64,000 bases of DNA from Nostoc sp. MG11 (GTDB lineage Bacteria; Cyanobacteriota; Cyanobacteriia; Cyanobacteriales; Nostocaceae), in contig NZ_JACXXN010000006.1 in the NCBI RefSeq assembly GCF_014904695.1, positions 1-64,000 of the forward strand, written 5' to 3'. The translations under genes and the position numbers were made by a program. How positions within the stretch are numbered: position 1 is the first letter of the stretch; each line of letters starts with the position of its first letter. The notes under the pieces were generated by a model that saw only the letters and a program-made list of their open reading frames with translations, had not been told where the DNA came from and ran no database searches. This document shows positions 55,739 through 63,927 of the stretch, one piece after another.

Positions 55739-55766
55739 AAAAACCCTCTGGAAAACCAAAGGGATT
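55739..55766 (-). terminator. Terminator of petJ
   Basis: On the minus strand CCCTTTGG and CCAGAGGG pair with one mismatch around TTTT, then TTTTT follows. It lies about 35 bases after the petJ stop. Confidence 0.7.
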
Positions 55767-55800
55767 TCATTATATGCGGACAAATAAATCTTCTAGTTAC

Positions 55801-56145
55801 TTACCAACCTTGCTTTGCTTGTTGGGAAACGTAAGTGGCTACCTCTAAAATTTCTTGAGAGCTTAATTTGCTTTTGAAAGCAGGCATGGCATTTTTACCA
55901 TTCTGCACTTGGTAGATAATTGCCTTGGTTGAGTCGCTATCATAATTTGCGAGGTACTTTGACAATGCTTCTTTTTTTAAGGTTTTGTGGTTAATGAGGA
56001 TGTTACCACCACCTATATGGCAAGAAGCGCAGTTCGCATCAAAGATTTTGGCACCATTGGATGTTTCAGCAGCTAATGCTGGACGGACGAATGTTAATCT
56101 GGACAGAGCGATCGCTAACAGCAAGATTAATAAAAATATTCTCAA
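55801..56145 (-). CDS. petJ: Cytochrome c6
   Basis: Cytochrome c6 carries electrons from cytochrome b6f to photosystem I or to the terminal oxidase in the lumen, replacing plastocyanin when copper is scarce. The 114-residue precursor has a signal peptide (RIFLLILLLAIALSRLTFVR followed by PALA) and a mature part with the haem site CASCH (39-43) and the Met ligand in NAMPAF (M87). A frame is open up to 56187, but AAGGAGAA seven bases before a TTG at 56145 marks that TTG as the start. It is one of the few clear non-ATG starts in the window. Copper repression is expected from relatives. Confidence 0.85.
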   Translation of the reverse strand: MRIFLLILLLAIALSRLTFVRPALAAETSNGAKIFDANCASCHIGGGNILINHKTLKKEALSKYLANYDSDSTKAIIYQVQNGKNAMPAFKSKLSSQEILEVATYVSQQAKQGW

Positions 56146-56589
56146 GAAATTCTCCTTGTAACAAGCCTCAGCAACTACAGTTGCCAACTGCTATGTGTAC
56201 TTTACATCATGATGCTCTAGTCTCTATAGAGTATAAACGCGATTAATTCATAATTTAGGCAAATTTGCTCAAAATTGGCGGTAACGACTAATCCCTTCTA
56301 TCACCACGCGGCGTTTAGCATTTTAGCCAGGGATAGGACTCATTACCGCCCTTCATTAAGCATTGGAGACTGGGAAGATTTGGCTAAAAACCCGCCTCTG
56401 GTGAGCGTAATTCTTCATCTTAAAGAAGGTTAAAATCCCGTTCTTCATAGGTGGATTTCTTCTTCAGTACCCAATTCATATTACCCAGCCTCCTTTATCC
56501 ATTTTGTCTGCCACCTTAAGACTATGGCGTTTTGCTTTTCGCTAATGCTAACAAGCAAGGAAAATCATCTGATGCCAAAAGTACTATGT
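56146..56589. repeat. Intergenic region with a GGCGGTAA palindrome between petJ and petE
   Basis: GGCGGTAACGAC (56277) and a matching GTCATTACCGCC-like arm (ending 56350) form a 74-base imperfect inverted repeat, with GGGATAGGA/TAATCCC-type inner pairing. The stretch before petJ must include its promoter. No gene is convincing here. Confidence 0.5.
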
Positions 56590-57009
56590 CTAGCCTTCAA
56601 CAGTGATTTTGCCAACCATACCAGCACCACGGTGAGGTTCACAGTAGAAGGTGTATTCCCCAGCTGGTGCGTCTGCGGGGATGGTAGTCTTTTCGGTTTG
56701 ACCAGGACTCATCATCAACTGTTTGTGAGACAGACCTTTGGCTAAATCAGCGCTCTTATTTGGGTTTTTAGCAGCATCAAATACAACGTTGTGGGGAGGA
56801 ACTTTGTTGTTCACCCATTCAATTGTGTCGCCTGGCTTAACGGTCAACTTGGCAGGTTCAAATGCCAGCATTCCTTTATCACTACCCAATTTTACCTTAT
56901 ATGTTTCAGCCGCAGCGCTGGGAGTAAAAACAGCGAAGCTACTAACAACTAAAAGGATTGTCAACACAGCTAAACTAAAGCGTCGCCAGCTTGCCGCAAT
57001 CGATTTCAT
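56590..57009 (-). CDS. petE: Plastocyanin
   Basis: Plastocyanin is the lumenal copper protein that carries electrons from cytochrome b6f to photosystem I. The 139-residue precursor has a signal peptide ending SAAAE and a mature beta-barrel with all copper ligands: H73 in PPHNVVF, C123 in FYCEPH, H126 and M131 in RGAGM. It lies 235 bases after psbV2 on the same strand; petJ follows. Copper induction is expected from relatives. Confidence 0.97.
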   Translation of the reverse strand: MKSIAASWRRFSLAVLTILLVVSSFAVFTPSAAAETYKVKLGSDKGMLAFEPAKLTVKPGDTIEWVNNKVPPHNVVFDAAKNPNKSADLAKGLSHKQLMMSPGQTEKTTIPADAPAGEYTFYCEPHRGAGMVGKITVEG

Positions 57010-57244
57010 GGCTCTCTCCTAACAAATAGTTTTATTTTCTCTTTTTTATTTTAAATAAAATCAACACCAAATATGACAATCTGTCGTAGATGCAATTTTT
57101 TTTTTCAATAATGGGGAGCAATCAATAGCAAAAAATCATGCAATCGGTAATAAGTACTAGACTGCCATACACCAAAAAGGCTGTAAAAAGAGTTAAAGAA
57201 TAAAAAAGTATTTTTATTATTGTTTAGAAGTACTCATAGGCTTT

Positions 57245-57736
57245 TCAAAAATTTTCTGTGCCCCAACCAGGAGCCTTTTGTGCTGCTGTGAGTACGAAAG
57301 CAGCTAAACTTTCCACCTGCTGTTGTGATAACAAGCTAGGAGGCATCTGACGGCACCAATAAGTTTGTTCACTACCATCGTAGGTCATGGGTTGGCGCAT
57401 AAAGCTAACAAGAGTATTAATGCGATCGCGAGGGGGATTAGCATCCTTAAGTGTGTTCAGAGATAGAGACACTAGCGGATCTGGCAAAGTTGCGCCGCCA
57501 ACATGACAATTAAGGCAGTTGGTTTCAAACAGTTTTTTGCCCGCAGATAATTCTTGTGGTGAAAACAGACGAGTATTGCCCTGTTCATCCAGTTCTAAAG
57601 CAATTGGCTCAGTAACATGCAAATATCGGACTATATAGGGGTCAATATTAGCAGCTTGAGCAGGTAAGCTATAGCTGAAATAAACTGCAAAAGCAAAGAT
57701 TAAAACTAGGAAACGAGCCAAAAATCGACACAGCAT
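57245..57736 (-). CDS. psbV2: PsbV2, cytochrome c-550-like protein
   Basis: The 163 residues have a signal peptide (VLIFAFAVYFSYSLPAQAAN), one haem site TNCLNCHVGG (C74-x-x-C77-H78) and the c-550 fold with LFSPQELSAGKKLFETNC. In PsbV the second haem ligand is a His seven residues after the YDG motif; here the aligned position is C128 (YDGSEQTYWCRQM). The PsbV2 of Thermosynechococcus is, as I recall, His/Cys ligated, so this fits. It is encoded next to psbV as in other cyanobacteria. Function is unknown. Confidence 0.82.
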   Translation of the reverse strand: MLCRFLARFLVLIFAFAVYFSYSLPAQAANIDPYIVRYLHVTEPIALELDEQGNTRLFSPQELSAGKKLFETNCLNCHVGGATLPDPLVSLSLNTLKDANPPRDRINTLVSFMRQPMTYDGSEQTYWCRQMPPSLLSQQQVESLAAFVLTAAQKAPGWGTENF

Positions 57737-57993
57737 CAGAAGCTAGTAAGTATATTATGGAGCGATCGCCTAAATGTAGGAAATTTTATTTCATTGAGGA
57801 TGTTAAAATTCTGAGTTCTCAGTCCTGATTCCAGAGAAAAAGTCAAGAATCGAAACCGGGACATAACGAAAGTCTGAAAGTCTTCCTTGAATACGCTCAA
57901 GTCTCAGGACTTAGAACTCAGGACTTCCCGGACAGTAAGGGCAGAATTGCCCCGCCCCTACATCACACAGTATGGCGATTTATTATTGGAGAT

Positions 57994-58485
57994 TTAGTAA
58001 TATATTTTACCTCCTCCCCATTTAGTGCCAACAATTTTTGGTTGCAAGAGAATATGACCAGCGATTGCCTCCAAGTCATCATCCGTCAGATTTCGCATTT
58101 CTGTGAAAATATCTGCACTCTTCATGCTGGGGTGTATTTCCGAAATCTCTTCTTCCCCGTCGTAAGTAGTGGGATTTTTCAGGTAATCCACCAAGCCTTC
58201 AATATTGTTACGGTTTGGTGTTGCCAGTGCCAGGTCGTCTGGAGTGAGTCCCACGTTTTGGTTTGTCTTGGTAACTCCCCCAGCATGACATTGGGCGCAA
58301 GCGTAATTAAATAAGCGTTTGCCTTCTTTGACTTGTTTTAGGCTGAGTACGACGGTATCTCCCTGATCATTTAATGGCACTGTTCGGATAGCTTCGTCTA
58401 GTTCCACTGCTGTCGCGCTACCGACAATCAACTGAAACGTGAGTAAAACAGTAGCCACAACAACGCCAATTAGTCTTCTAAACAT
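57994..58485 (-). CDS. psbV: Cytochrome c-550, photosystem II extrinsic subunit
   Basis: PsbV binds to the lumenal side of photosystem II and stabilises the oxygen-evolving complex. The 163 residues show a signal peptide, VELDEAIRTVPLN at the mature end, haem site YACAQCHAGG (CAQCH 63-67) and the second ligand H118 in EISEIHPSM. The end WGGGKIYY is a conserved feature. It is the first gene of psbV-psbV2-petE-petJ. Confidence 0.96.
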   Translation of the reverse strand: MFRRLIGVVVATVLLTFQLIVGSATAVELDEAIRTVPLNDQGDTVVLSLKQVKEGKRLFNYACAQCHAGGVTKTNQNVGLTPDDLALATPNRNNIEGLVDYLKNPTTYDGEEEISEIHPSMKSADIFTEMRNLTDDDLEAIAGHILLQPKIVGTKWGGGKIYY

Positions 58486-58614
58486 GTTTCCCCTTAAAGA
58501 TTTTGACGCTCAACACAGCTAATACAGCGATTCTCAATCTCCCTCCATGCTGCTAATTACTAATGGCTCATTGTCTTTTGTCATTAGCGATTAGCCAAAG
58601 TCTAAAATAGCCCT

Positions 58615-58830
58615 TTAGGTGACTCCGGTATCGCCCACCGAGTCGCTAGTCCCTTTTGGGTGTATCTCAGACAATATTTGCGAAATAATTGCCTTTGCAT
58701 CCTCTAACGCCAAACGGGTCTTTTGGTGTTTATAGGCAATTCCTAGTTGGTCGCACAGAGAAAACACCTTTTCCACAGGAATACTGTAGTCTGCTGCTAT
58801 CTCTGCGATCGATAGGTCTGCAAAACCCAT
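58615..58830 (-). CDS. Small hypothetical protein upstream of psbV
   Basis: The 71 residues contain LSIAEIAADYSIPVEKVFSL and GIAYKHQKTRLALEDAKAII, a compact helix-turn-helix-like fold similar to the N-terminal domain of translation initiation factor IF-2 or to small DNA-binding proteins. The resemblance is weak. It lies 130 bases before psbV on the same strand, so a shared transcript is possible. Confidence 0.55.
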   Translation of the reverse strand: MGFADLSIAEIAADYSIPVEKVFSLCDQLGIAYKHQKTRLALEDAKAIISQILSEIHPKGTSDSVGDTGVT

Positions 58831-59029
58831 AATGTTTGTTAACTGACAGATAGAGATTGAGTCGCTGTAATACCAATATCACGTTAAGAGTGCAATTTGT
58901 TGCCTAAAATACGGTTTGGGGAATGGAGCATAGGGCATGAAGCATAGAAGCAAGGTGGAGATAAGGGGAATATAGGGAATAAAGGAGAATATTAATAACT
59001 AATACCCAATACCCAATGCCCAACACCTA

Positions 59030-59866
59030 TTAACCTTTCCCCCCGGTAAACGTCACGCTTTGAATAAAGTAGCGGTTGAAAAAGGCGTAAATGCCTAAAG
59101 CTGGCAAGGTGAACACCATAGAAGCTGCCATTATGTAATTCCAATAGCTGATGTATTGACCCTTGAAGGTGTTCAGCCCCAAAGGTAGGGTAAACATTTC
59201 TGGATCAAATAGGATAACTATCGGCAGCAAAAAATTATTCCAACTCCCCATGAACACAAAAACTGCTTGTGCTGCCAGTGCTGGTTTTGCTAAAGGTAAG
59301 ACAATATGTCGGAAAATCCCAAAGGTGTTTAAGCCATCCAGTTGAGCGGCTTCTTCTAGTTCTCTAGGAAAATTAACAAAAAACTGCCGCATCATAAAGA
59401 TAAAAGTGGCATTAACCATGCTAGGCACAATCATGCCCTGATAGGAATTCAGCCAGCCGATCGCTTTTAAAATCAAAAATGTCGGAATCAGCGTGATTTG
59501 CGCCGGCACTGCCAGCACTGCCAAGATTAGGAAAAGCCAAAAGCGTTTGCCCACAAAGCGCAGTCTCGCCAAGGCATAACCCGCCATTGAATTTAACAAC
59601 AAATTTAAAATAGTGACGCTGACAGCAATTACCACACTGTTGAATAACCAGCGCCAAAATAACGGTTCTTGCAGGAAGATTTGCCTGTAGTTATCGAGAG
59701 TAAAATTTTTGGGGAAAAAATTGGGTTCACCGCTAACAATTTCTGTAAGCGACTTAAATGATGCTGAAAGTGCCCAAAGAAAGGGAATCAGAGTAATCAG
59801 AGCATAGAGTGTCAGTAATACGTATAATAGTACTTTGAGCCAGGACGAGCCAGAGATTTTAGTCAA
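59030..59866 (-). CDS. Sugar ABC transporter permease (MalG type)
   Basis: The 278 residues form six membrane helices with the inner-membrane ABC-2 permease loop EEAAQLDGLNTFGIFRHIVLP, the EAA motif that contacts the ATPase. It resembles the MalG/CUT1 group for oligosaccharides or glycerol phosphate. It overlaps the preceding permease by four bases (59863-59866) and is the last gene of the unit. No ATPase gene is in the window; CUT1 systems in cyanobacteria often use one encoded elsewhere. Confidence 0.9.
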   Translation of the reverse strand: MTKISGSSWLKVLLYVLLTLYALITLIPFLWALSASFKSLTEIVSGEPNFFPKNFTLDNYRQIFLQEPLFWRWLFNSVVIAVSVTILNLLLNSMAGYALARLRFVGKRFWLFLILAVLAVPAQITLIPTFLILKAIGWLNSYQGMIVPSMVNATFIFMMRQFFVNFPRELEEAAQLDGLNTFGIFRHIVLPLAKPALAAQAVFVFMGSWNNFLLPIVILFDPEMFTLPLGLNTFKGQYISYWNYIMAASMVFTLPALGIYAFFNRYFIQSVTFTGGKG

Positions 59867-60771
59867 ATCCTATCGCCTCCAAAAAGTCGCTGCTGAATCA
59901 AAGTAATAGTAATAATAACTGCCGCTAGTAAAAAGGCGATCGCAGCAGCATATCCCATCTGCAAATTCCGAAACACAGCTTGGTAAATTAACAGCACCAC
60001 AGTCAAAGTAGCGTTGTTTGGCCCGCCAGTACCGCCAGAGAAGATATAAGATTGGTCAAATAGTTGAAAAGTGCCAATTACCCCTATTGCTACTACAAAG
60101 AATGTTACAGGCTGGAGCAAAGGAATAGTGATGCGGATAAACTTTTGCCACTCATTAGCTCCATCAAGTTCTGCCGCCTCGTAAAGTGTTTGCGGAATAT
60201 CTTGCAACGCTGCCAAATAAATCACCATGTAAAACGGCGCGGTTGACCATATATTCATCAGCATAATGCCTTTGAGGGCAACTGCTGGGTCGCCCAACCA
60301 GTTATAAGTAGGTAGTCCTATAGAAGCGAGAAAATTGTTTAGTAGCCCATCGGTGTTATAAATCCACATGAAAATGAGCGTCAGTACTGCTGAAGACGTG
60401 ACTGTTGGCAAAAAATAAAGTATGCGCCACCAATTTTTGCCACGAATCCCAGAGTTGAGAGTTACTGCCAGAATTAAAGCCAGAATAGTTTGAGTTGGTA
60501 CAACAATTGCTACATATTCTGCTGTATTTCTTAAAGCAATCAAAACCCGTTCATCTTCAACTAAACGCGTGAAGTTCCGCAAACCGATGAATTCGTACTC
60601 GATACCGCCAAGAAGTTGGACTTTTTGCAGGGAAAGAAAAACGGCGTAGAGAATAGGTAAAACTACAAAAGTCCCCAAAACTAAAATGGTGGGCATCATG
60701 AATATGTACCCAGCCAAGTCTTCTGCTATGTTCCACCTGGGGTTACTCCGCCGTCTGCTAATTTCAAACAC
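59863..60771 (-). CDS. Sugar ABC transporter permease (MalF type)
   Basis: From a GTG at 60771 the product has 302 residues and six helices, with the EAA loop YEAAELDGANEWQKFIRITI followed by P. It is the MalF-like partner of the next permease. A frame is open to 60828, but GGAGG at 60779-60783 (minus strand), seven bases before the GTG, fixes this start. The binding-protein gene lies about 1.7 kb upstream because repeats and a toxin-antitoxin cassette now separate them. Confidence 0.9.
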   Translation of the reverse strand: MFEISRRRSNPRWNIAEDLAGYIFMMPTILVLGTFVVLPILYAVFLSLQKVQLLGGIEYEFIGLRNFTRLVEDERVLIALRNTAEYVAIVVPTQTILALILAVTLNSGIRGKNWWRILYFLPTVTSSAVLTLIFMWIYNTDGLLNNFLASIGLPTYNWLGDPAVALKGIMLMNIWSTAPFYMVIYLAALQDIPQTLYEAAELDGANEWQKFIRITIPLLQPVTFFVVAIGVIGTFQLFDQSYIFSGGTGGPNNATLTVVLLIYQAVFRNLQMGYAAAIAFLLAAVIITITLIQQRLFGGDRI

Positions 60772-60900
60772 AATTGAACCTCCGCAAACCGACTTCTGTA
60801 TTGGGTACACTAGTAGCGTTTGGTGCATTAGGTGTTGGTTTATTCACCAAGCGCAGCCCTTCAGGAAATTCCAAATTGCAATCTTATAAATAATTGGGTC

Positions 60901-61005
60901 AACATAATGATGTTGATGACTAACATTGTAATGTTGATGACTAACATCGTAATATTGATGACCAACATCGTAATATTGATGGTCAACATCGTCATATTGA
61001 TGACC
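60901..61005. repeat. Tandem array: five copies of a 21-bp unit
   Basis: Five consecutive 21-base units, each starting AACAT and containing GTAATATTGATGA-type sequence, run from 60901 to 61005. A sixth at 61006 is degenerate. The period equals that of the array at 30735, but the sequence differs. It lies upstream of the permease gene, outside any gene I accept; a frame through it encodes NIVILMT repeats without a ribosome site. Confidence 0.8.
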
Positions 61006-61132
61006 AACATTACGACATTCATAAGGAACATTCAAACATTTGCCATAAACACTTGAATATTTACCTATGAGTATTGAAGGTTTGCAATGAACGCTTTAGC
61101 AAAACTAAGGTGATTTCTGATGAAAAAATACT

Positions 61133-61270
61133 GGCGTTGCTGAATCCAGGTATGAATTTACCGGGCTACGCCCCGCTTTGCTAACACGCAGAGACGCAGA
61201 GGCGCAGAGAGTAAGAGTTAGAGTTTAAGATGTTAAGTTTTTAAATTTCATACTTCAATTCAGCAATGCC
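61133..61270. mobile_element. 138-bp MITE with 8-bp target-site duplication
   Basis: The ends GGCGTTGCTGAATCCAGG... and ...TTCAATTCAGCAATGCC are terminal inverted repeats matching at 20 of 24 positions. The bases AAAATACT lie directly before (61125-61132) and directly after (61271-61278). The interior has no gene. It is a non-autonomous element; the transposase is elsewhere. Confidence 0.75.
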
Positions 61271-61286
61271 AAAATACTTATGTTGA

Positions 61287-61432
61287 CGAGTTTCGACTTA
61301 CCTCGGCTCCGCCTTTCCCTATGGGAGGCTACGCCAACGACTACGCTCAGGACAAGCTCGGCACGAGTCGCTCAACTTTCGACCACTCAGTTGGTTGAGC
61401 GTTCGCGTAGCGTCTCGCAGAGAAGTCGAAAC
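61287..61432. repeat. Large imperfect palindrome of GC-rich repeats
   Basis: GAGTTTCGACTTA at the left and AAGTCGAAACC at the right form outer arms. Inside are GGCTCCGCC, GGGAGGCTACGCC and GTTCGCGTAGCGTCTCGCAG modules common in Nostocales intergenic DNA. It directly follows the MITE. Confidence 0.6.
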
Positions 61433-61556
61433 CAACGGCTATGGTAAATTTATTACTAGAATTTACCTAAGAAACTTGTCAAGCGTAGACGCAAAGCGGC
61501 TTATTCTCAGACATCGCCTGAGATAATTTCGAGAGAGTGAGTAGTTTACCCTTTAG

Positions 61557-61757
61557 CTACTCCATTGCTTTAATTTGCTTATTAGCTTCATTCTGCGCCC
61601 GCAGCATTGCCTGCTTTAATGGTTGTTGTCCTAGCAAAGCACTAACAAACTGGTTATCAAAGTTATTTACAATCGCCGCTGGATACTTGCCTACCTGCCA
61701 CGGTGTAGCGTAGTTAACTCCCGCTACTAATGGCGATCGCAATGAGTCTTGGTCATA
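61557..61757 (-). pseudogene. Duplicated 3' end of the binding-protein gene
   Basis: This fragment repeats the last about 66 codons (including stop) of the solute-binding protein gene at 62481-63740: 200 bases (61558-61757 against 62482-62681) with two substitutions. The stop codon is TAG here and TAA in the intact gene. It has no start of its own beyond an internal ATG. It is the downstream boundary of the inserted toxin-antitoxin cassette. Confidence 0.9.
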
Positions 61758-61800
61758 GCTGATAAATATTGAGCAATAGTTTATGCTATGCCTTTTAAAA

Positions 61801-61816
61801 TATGACTATAGTCATA
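61801..61816. promoter_or_regulatory. Palindromic operator candidate before the antitoxin gene
   Basis: TATGACTATAGTCATA is a perfect 16-base palindrome, 12 bases before the antitoxin ATG. Phd-type antitoxins repress their own operons through such sites, so autoregulation is likely. Confidence 0.6.
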
Positions 61817-61828
61817 ACTACGGTTATT

Positions 61829-62059
61829 ATGAAATCAATTTCTAAAAGTCAACTCAAAGCTCAGCTTCTTGAGTTTTTAAGACTTGTAGAGTCAGAGGGA
61901 GAAGAAATTGTAGTTACTGATCGCGGTAAGCCAGTCGTGAAAATTTCCAAATACGCACAAGCACCTTCAACAGAAGAGTTATTTGGGGAGATGCGTGGTC
62001 AAGTGAAGTACTTTGAGGATTTAACTACACCAACCACTGAGGAATGGACACAATTGTGA
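61829..62059 (+). CDS. Phd/YefM-type antitoxin
   Basis: From the ATG at 61829 the product has 76 residues: KSISKSQLKAQLLEFLRLVE, then GEEIVVTDRGKPVVKISKY, the Phd DNA-binding fold, and a C-terminal tail (AQAPSTEELFGEMRGQVKYF) that would neutralise the toxin. An earlier start (61802) crosses the operator palindrome and is unlikely. The stop overlaps the toxin start, so toxin translation depends on antitoxin translation. Confidence 0.85.
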   Translation: MKSISKSQLKAQLLEFLRLVESEGEEIVVTDRGKPVVKISKYAQAPSTEELFGEMRGQVKYFEDLTTPTTEEWTQL

Positions 62060-62448
62060 AGATAGTCCTTGACACTTGTGCCCTGATCTGGTGGAGTTTA
62101 GATCCAGCCAGACTTTCTGAACAAGCCAAAGAAGCGTGCAACTACATGGAAAGGGATAAAAATGGTCTTGTTCCGTCTATAGCTGTATGGGAAATTGCTA
62201 TAAAAATCAAAAATCAAAAACTAGATTTAGGAGTCAATCTTAACGATTACGTAGTAACGCTAAAAAAGTCTAGTGCCGTTCAGATTGTACCCATTGATGA
62301 AAATATTTGGATAGAAAGTGTCAATTTAGAATGGGGTCATCGAGATCCAGCAGATCGAGTCGTTGTAGCACTAGCTAGAAGCAATCAAGCTGCAATAATT
62401 ACAGCGGATAAAGAAATAGCAAATTTCTACTCAGAAGTGATTTGGTAG
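62056..62448 (+). CDS. VapC-type PIN-domain toxin
   Basis: The 130 residues form a PIN nuclease with the acidic set VLDTCALIWW (first Asp), VPSIAVWEIAIKIKNQKLDL (Glu), WGHRDPADRVVVALARSNQA (Asp) and IITADKEIANF (last Asp). PIN toxins cut tRNA or rRNA. The GTG at 62056 overlaps the antitoxin stop by four bases (GTGA); an ATG at 62044 is also in frame. Pairing of a PIN toxin with a Phd antitoxin is common. The genes run opposite to the transporter genes around them. Confidence 0.85.
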   Translation: MKIVLDTCALIWWSLDPARLSEQAKEACNYMERDKNGLVPSIAVWEIAIKIKNQKLDLGVNLNDYVVTLKKSSAVQIVPIDENIWIESVNLEWGHRDPADRVVVALARSNQAAIITADKEIANFYSEVIW

Positions 62449-62480
62449 AGGCAAGAAAGATTGCTTACTCAGACTATGCA

Positions 62481-63740
62481 TTACTCCATTGCTTTAATTT
62501 GCTTATTAGCTTCATTCTGCGCCCGCAGCATTGCCTGCTTTAATGGTTGTTGCCCTAGCAAAGCGCTAACAAACTGGTTATCAAAGTTATTTACAATCGC
62601 CGCTGGATACTTGCCTACCTGCCACGGTGTAGCGTAGTTAACTCCCGCTACTAATGGCGATCGCAATGAGTCTTGGTCATAACCCAATTTCTCTGCTACT
62701 GATTTACGTGTTGGCAGTGCAAATCCTTTTCCTGTCCACTTCTGCATCCCTTCTTTACCGGTGAGATAAGAAATCAACTCCCAGGCTTCGGCTTTATGCT
62801 GCGCTTGCTTGTTCATCACATAGGCAACAGTAAATACCATTGTGCCTTTTTTGTTATTTATACTTGGTATTTCTGCGGTAGCAAACTCTAATTTGGGAAA
62901 GGTTTCGGTTAAATAGGGAATTGCCCAGTTGCCTTCAATGACCATTGCCACTTTTTCTTGGCCAAACATCTCACTACCTGAGTTTGTGCCTACATCAGAT
63001 TTTTGTGCCGAGGAGCGGTCTTTTTGATACTGGTCTACTACTAGCTGTAAACCCTGCACACCTGCTGTACTAGCGAAGGTAGCATAACCCTTTTGGTCAA
63101 CGACATGCCCACCAAAGGCTGTGATTTTGTAAGCTTGACGTGCCAATTCTGGAATTTCGCCAAAGCCGTATTTATTAAGTTTGCCTGTCAACTTTTGGGA
63201 ATAAGTACGTAATTCATCCCAAGTAGTTGGCGGATTACTCAAGCCAGCAGCAGCGAATGCTTTTTTGTTATAAAACAAGGCAAGAGTAGAATAGTCTTTA
63301 GGAAGACCGTAAATTTGGTTCTGGTATTTGAAACTATCAAGTAGAGTATTCTCAAAGTCTGCTAGGTCAAATTCTGGGGTAATGTAAGCATCTAGCGGTT
63401 CTAAGACATTTTGACTCATCAAGAAAGGAGCTTCAAGAGCATCGAGATAAAAAACATCAGGCGCGGCTTCCCCAACCAAACGCGTTTTGATTACATCCAT
63501 GTATTGGTCAGAAATCACCTCATACTTAACTCTGATAGTGGGGTGCTGCACCTCAAAGTCTTGCAGTACTTGTCTCAAGAGCTTTTGTTCAACAGGAGAG
63601 CCTCCCCAACCACTGAGTTTGATGTTGATTGCTGTAGGTGCTGACGGTTTGCTTAGTGTTTGTAGGTTGTGATAACCAATAATAGTGATAGCGATCGCTA
63701 TTATTAATCCCAAAAAGTTAAATAAACTTCTTTTGCTCAC
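62481..63740 (-). CDS. Sugar ABC transporter solute-binding protein
   Basis: The 419 residues begin with a membrane anchor/signal (FLGLIIAIAITIIGYHNLQT) and the family 1 binding-protein core: INIKLSGWGGSPVEQKLLRQ, GEAAPDVFYLDALEAPFLMS, KDYSTLALFYNKKAFAAAGL, NPPTTWDELRTYSQKLTGK, AMVIEGNWAIPYLTETFP and SYLTGKEGMQKWTGKGFALP. There is no lipobox Cys. The gene would supply the two permeases downstream. Its 3' end is duplicated at 61558, yet this copy is full length and ends in TAA. Confidence 0.9.
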   Translation of the reverse strand: MSKRSLFNFLGLIIAIAITIIGYHNLQTLSKPSAPTAINIKLSGWGGSPVEQKLLRQVLQDFEVQHPTIRVKYEVISDQYMDVIKTRLVGEAAPDVFYLDALEAPFLMSQNVLEPLDAYITPEFDLADFENTLLDSFKYQNQIYGLPKDYSTLALFYNKKAFAAAGLSNPPTTWDELRTYSQKLTGKLNKYGFGEIPELARQAYKITAFGGHVVDQKGYATFASTAGVQGLQLVVDQYQKDRSSAQKSDVGTNSGSEMFGQEKVAMVIEGNWAIPYLTETFPKLEFATAEIPSINNKKGTMVFTVAYVMNKQAQHKAEAWELISYLTGKEGMQKWTGKGFALPTRKSVAEKLGYDQDSLRSPLVAGVNYATPWQVGKYPAAIVNNFDNQFVSALLGQQPLKQAMLRAQNEANKQIKAME

Positions 63741-63927
63741 GGACGAATGACGGTTTCTCTCACCTAACTTAATATCTTTTGTAGCTAATAAATAATATTT
63801 GACTTCTCTAAAATTTTATTGAAAAACACAAGCTAAAATGACTAAGAATTATCAACAATGCTGATAAAAAGATTTACTCTTAGCACCTAGACTCTTGCTA
63901 GAATGCTTCACCCGTAGACGATAGTGT

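Noticed and set aside
60832-61056. 74-residue open frame through the second 21-bp array
   Set aside because: It encodes only the NIVILMT repeat, overlaps the start of the permease leader and has no ribosome site.
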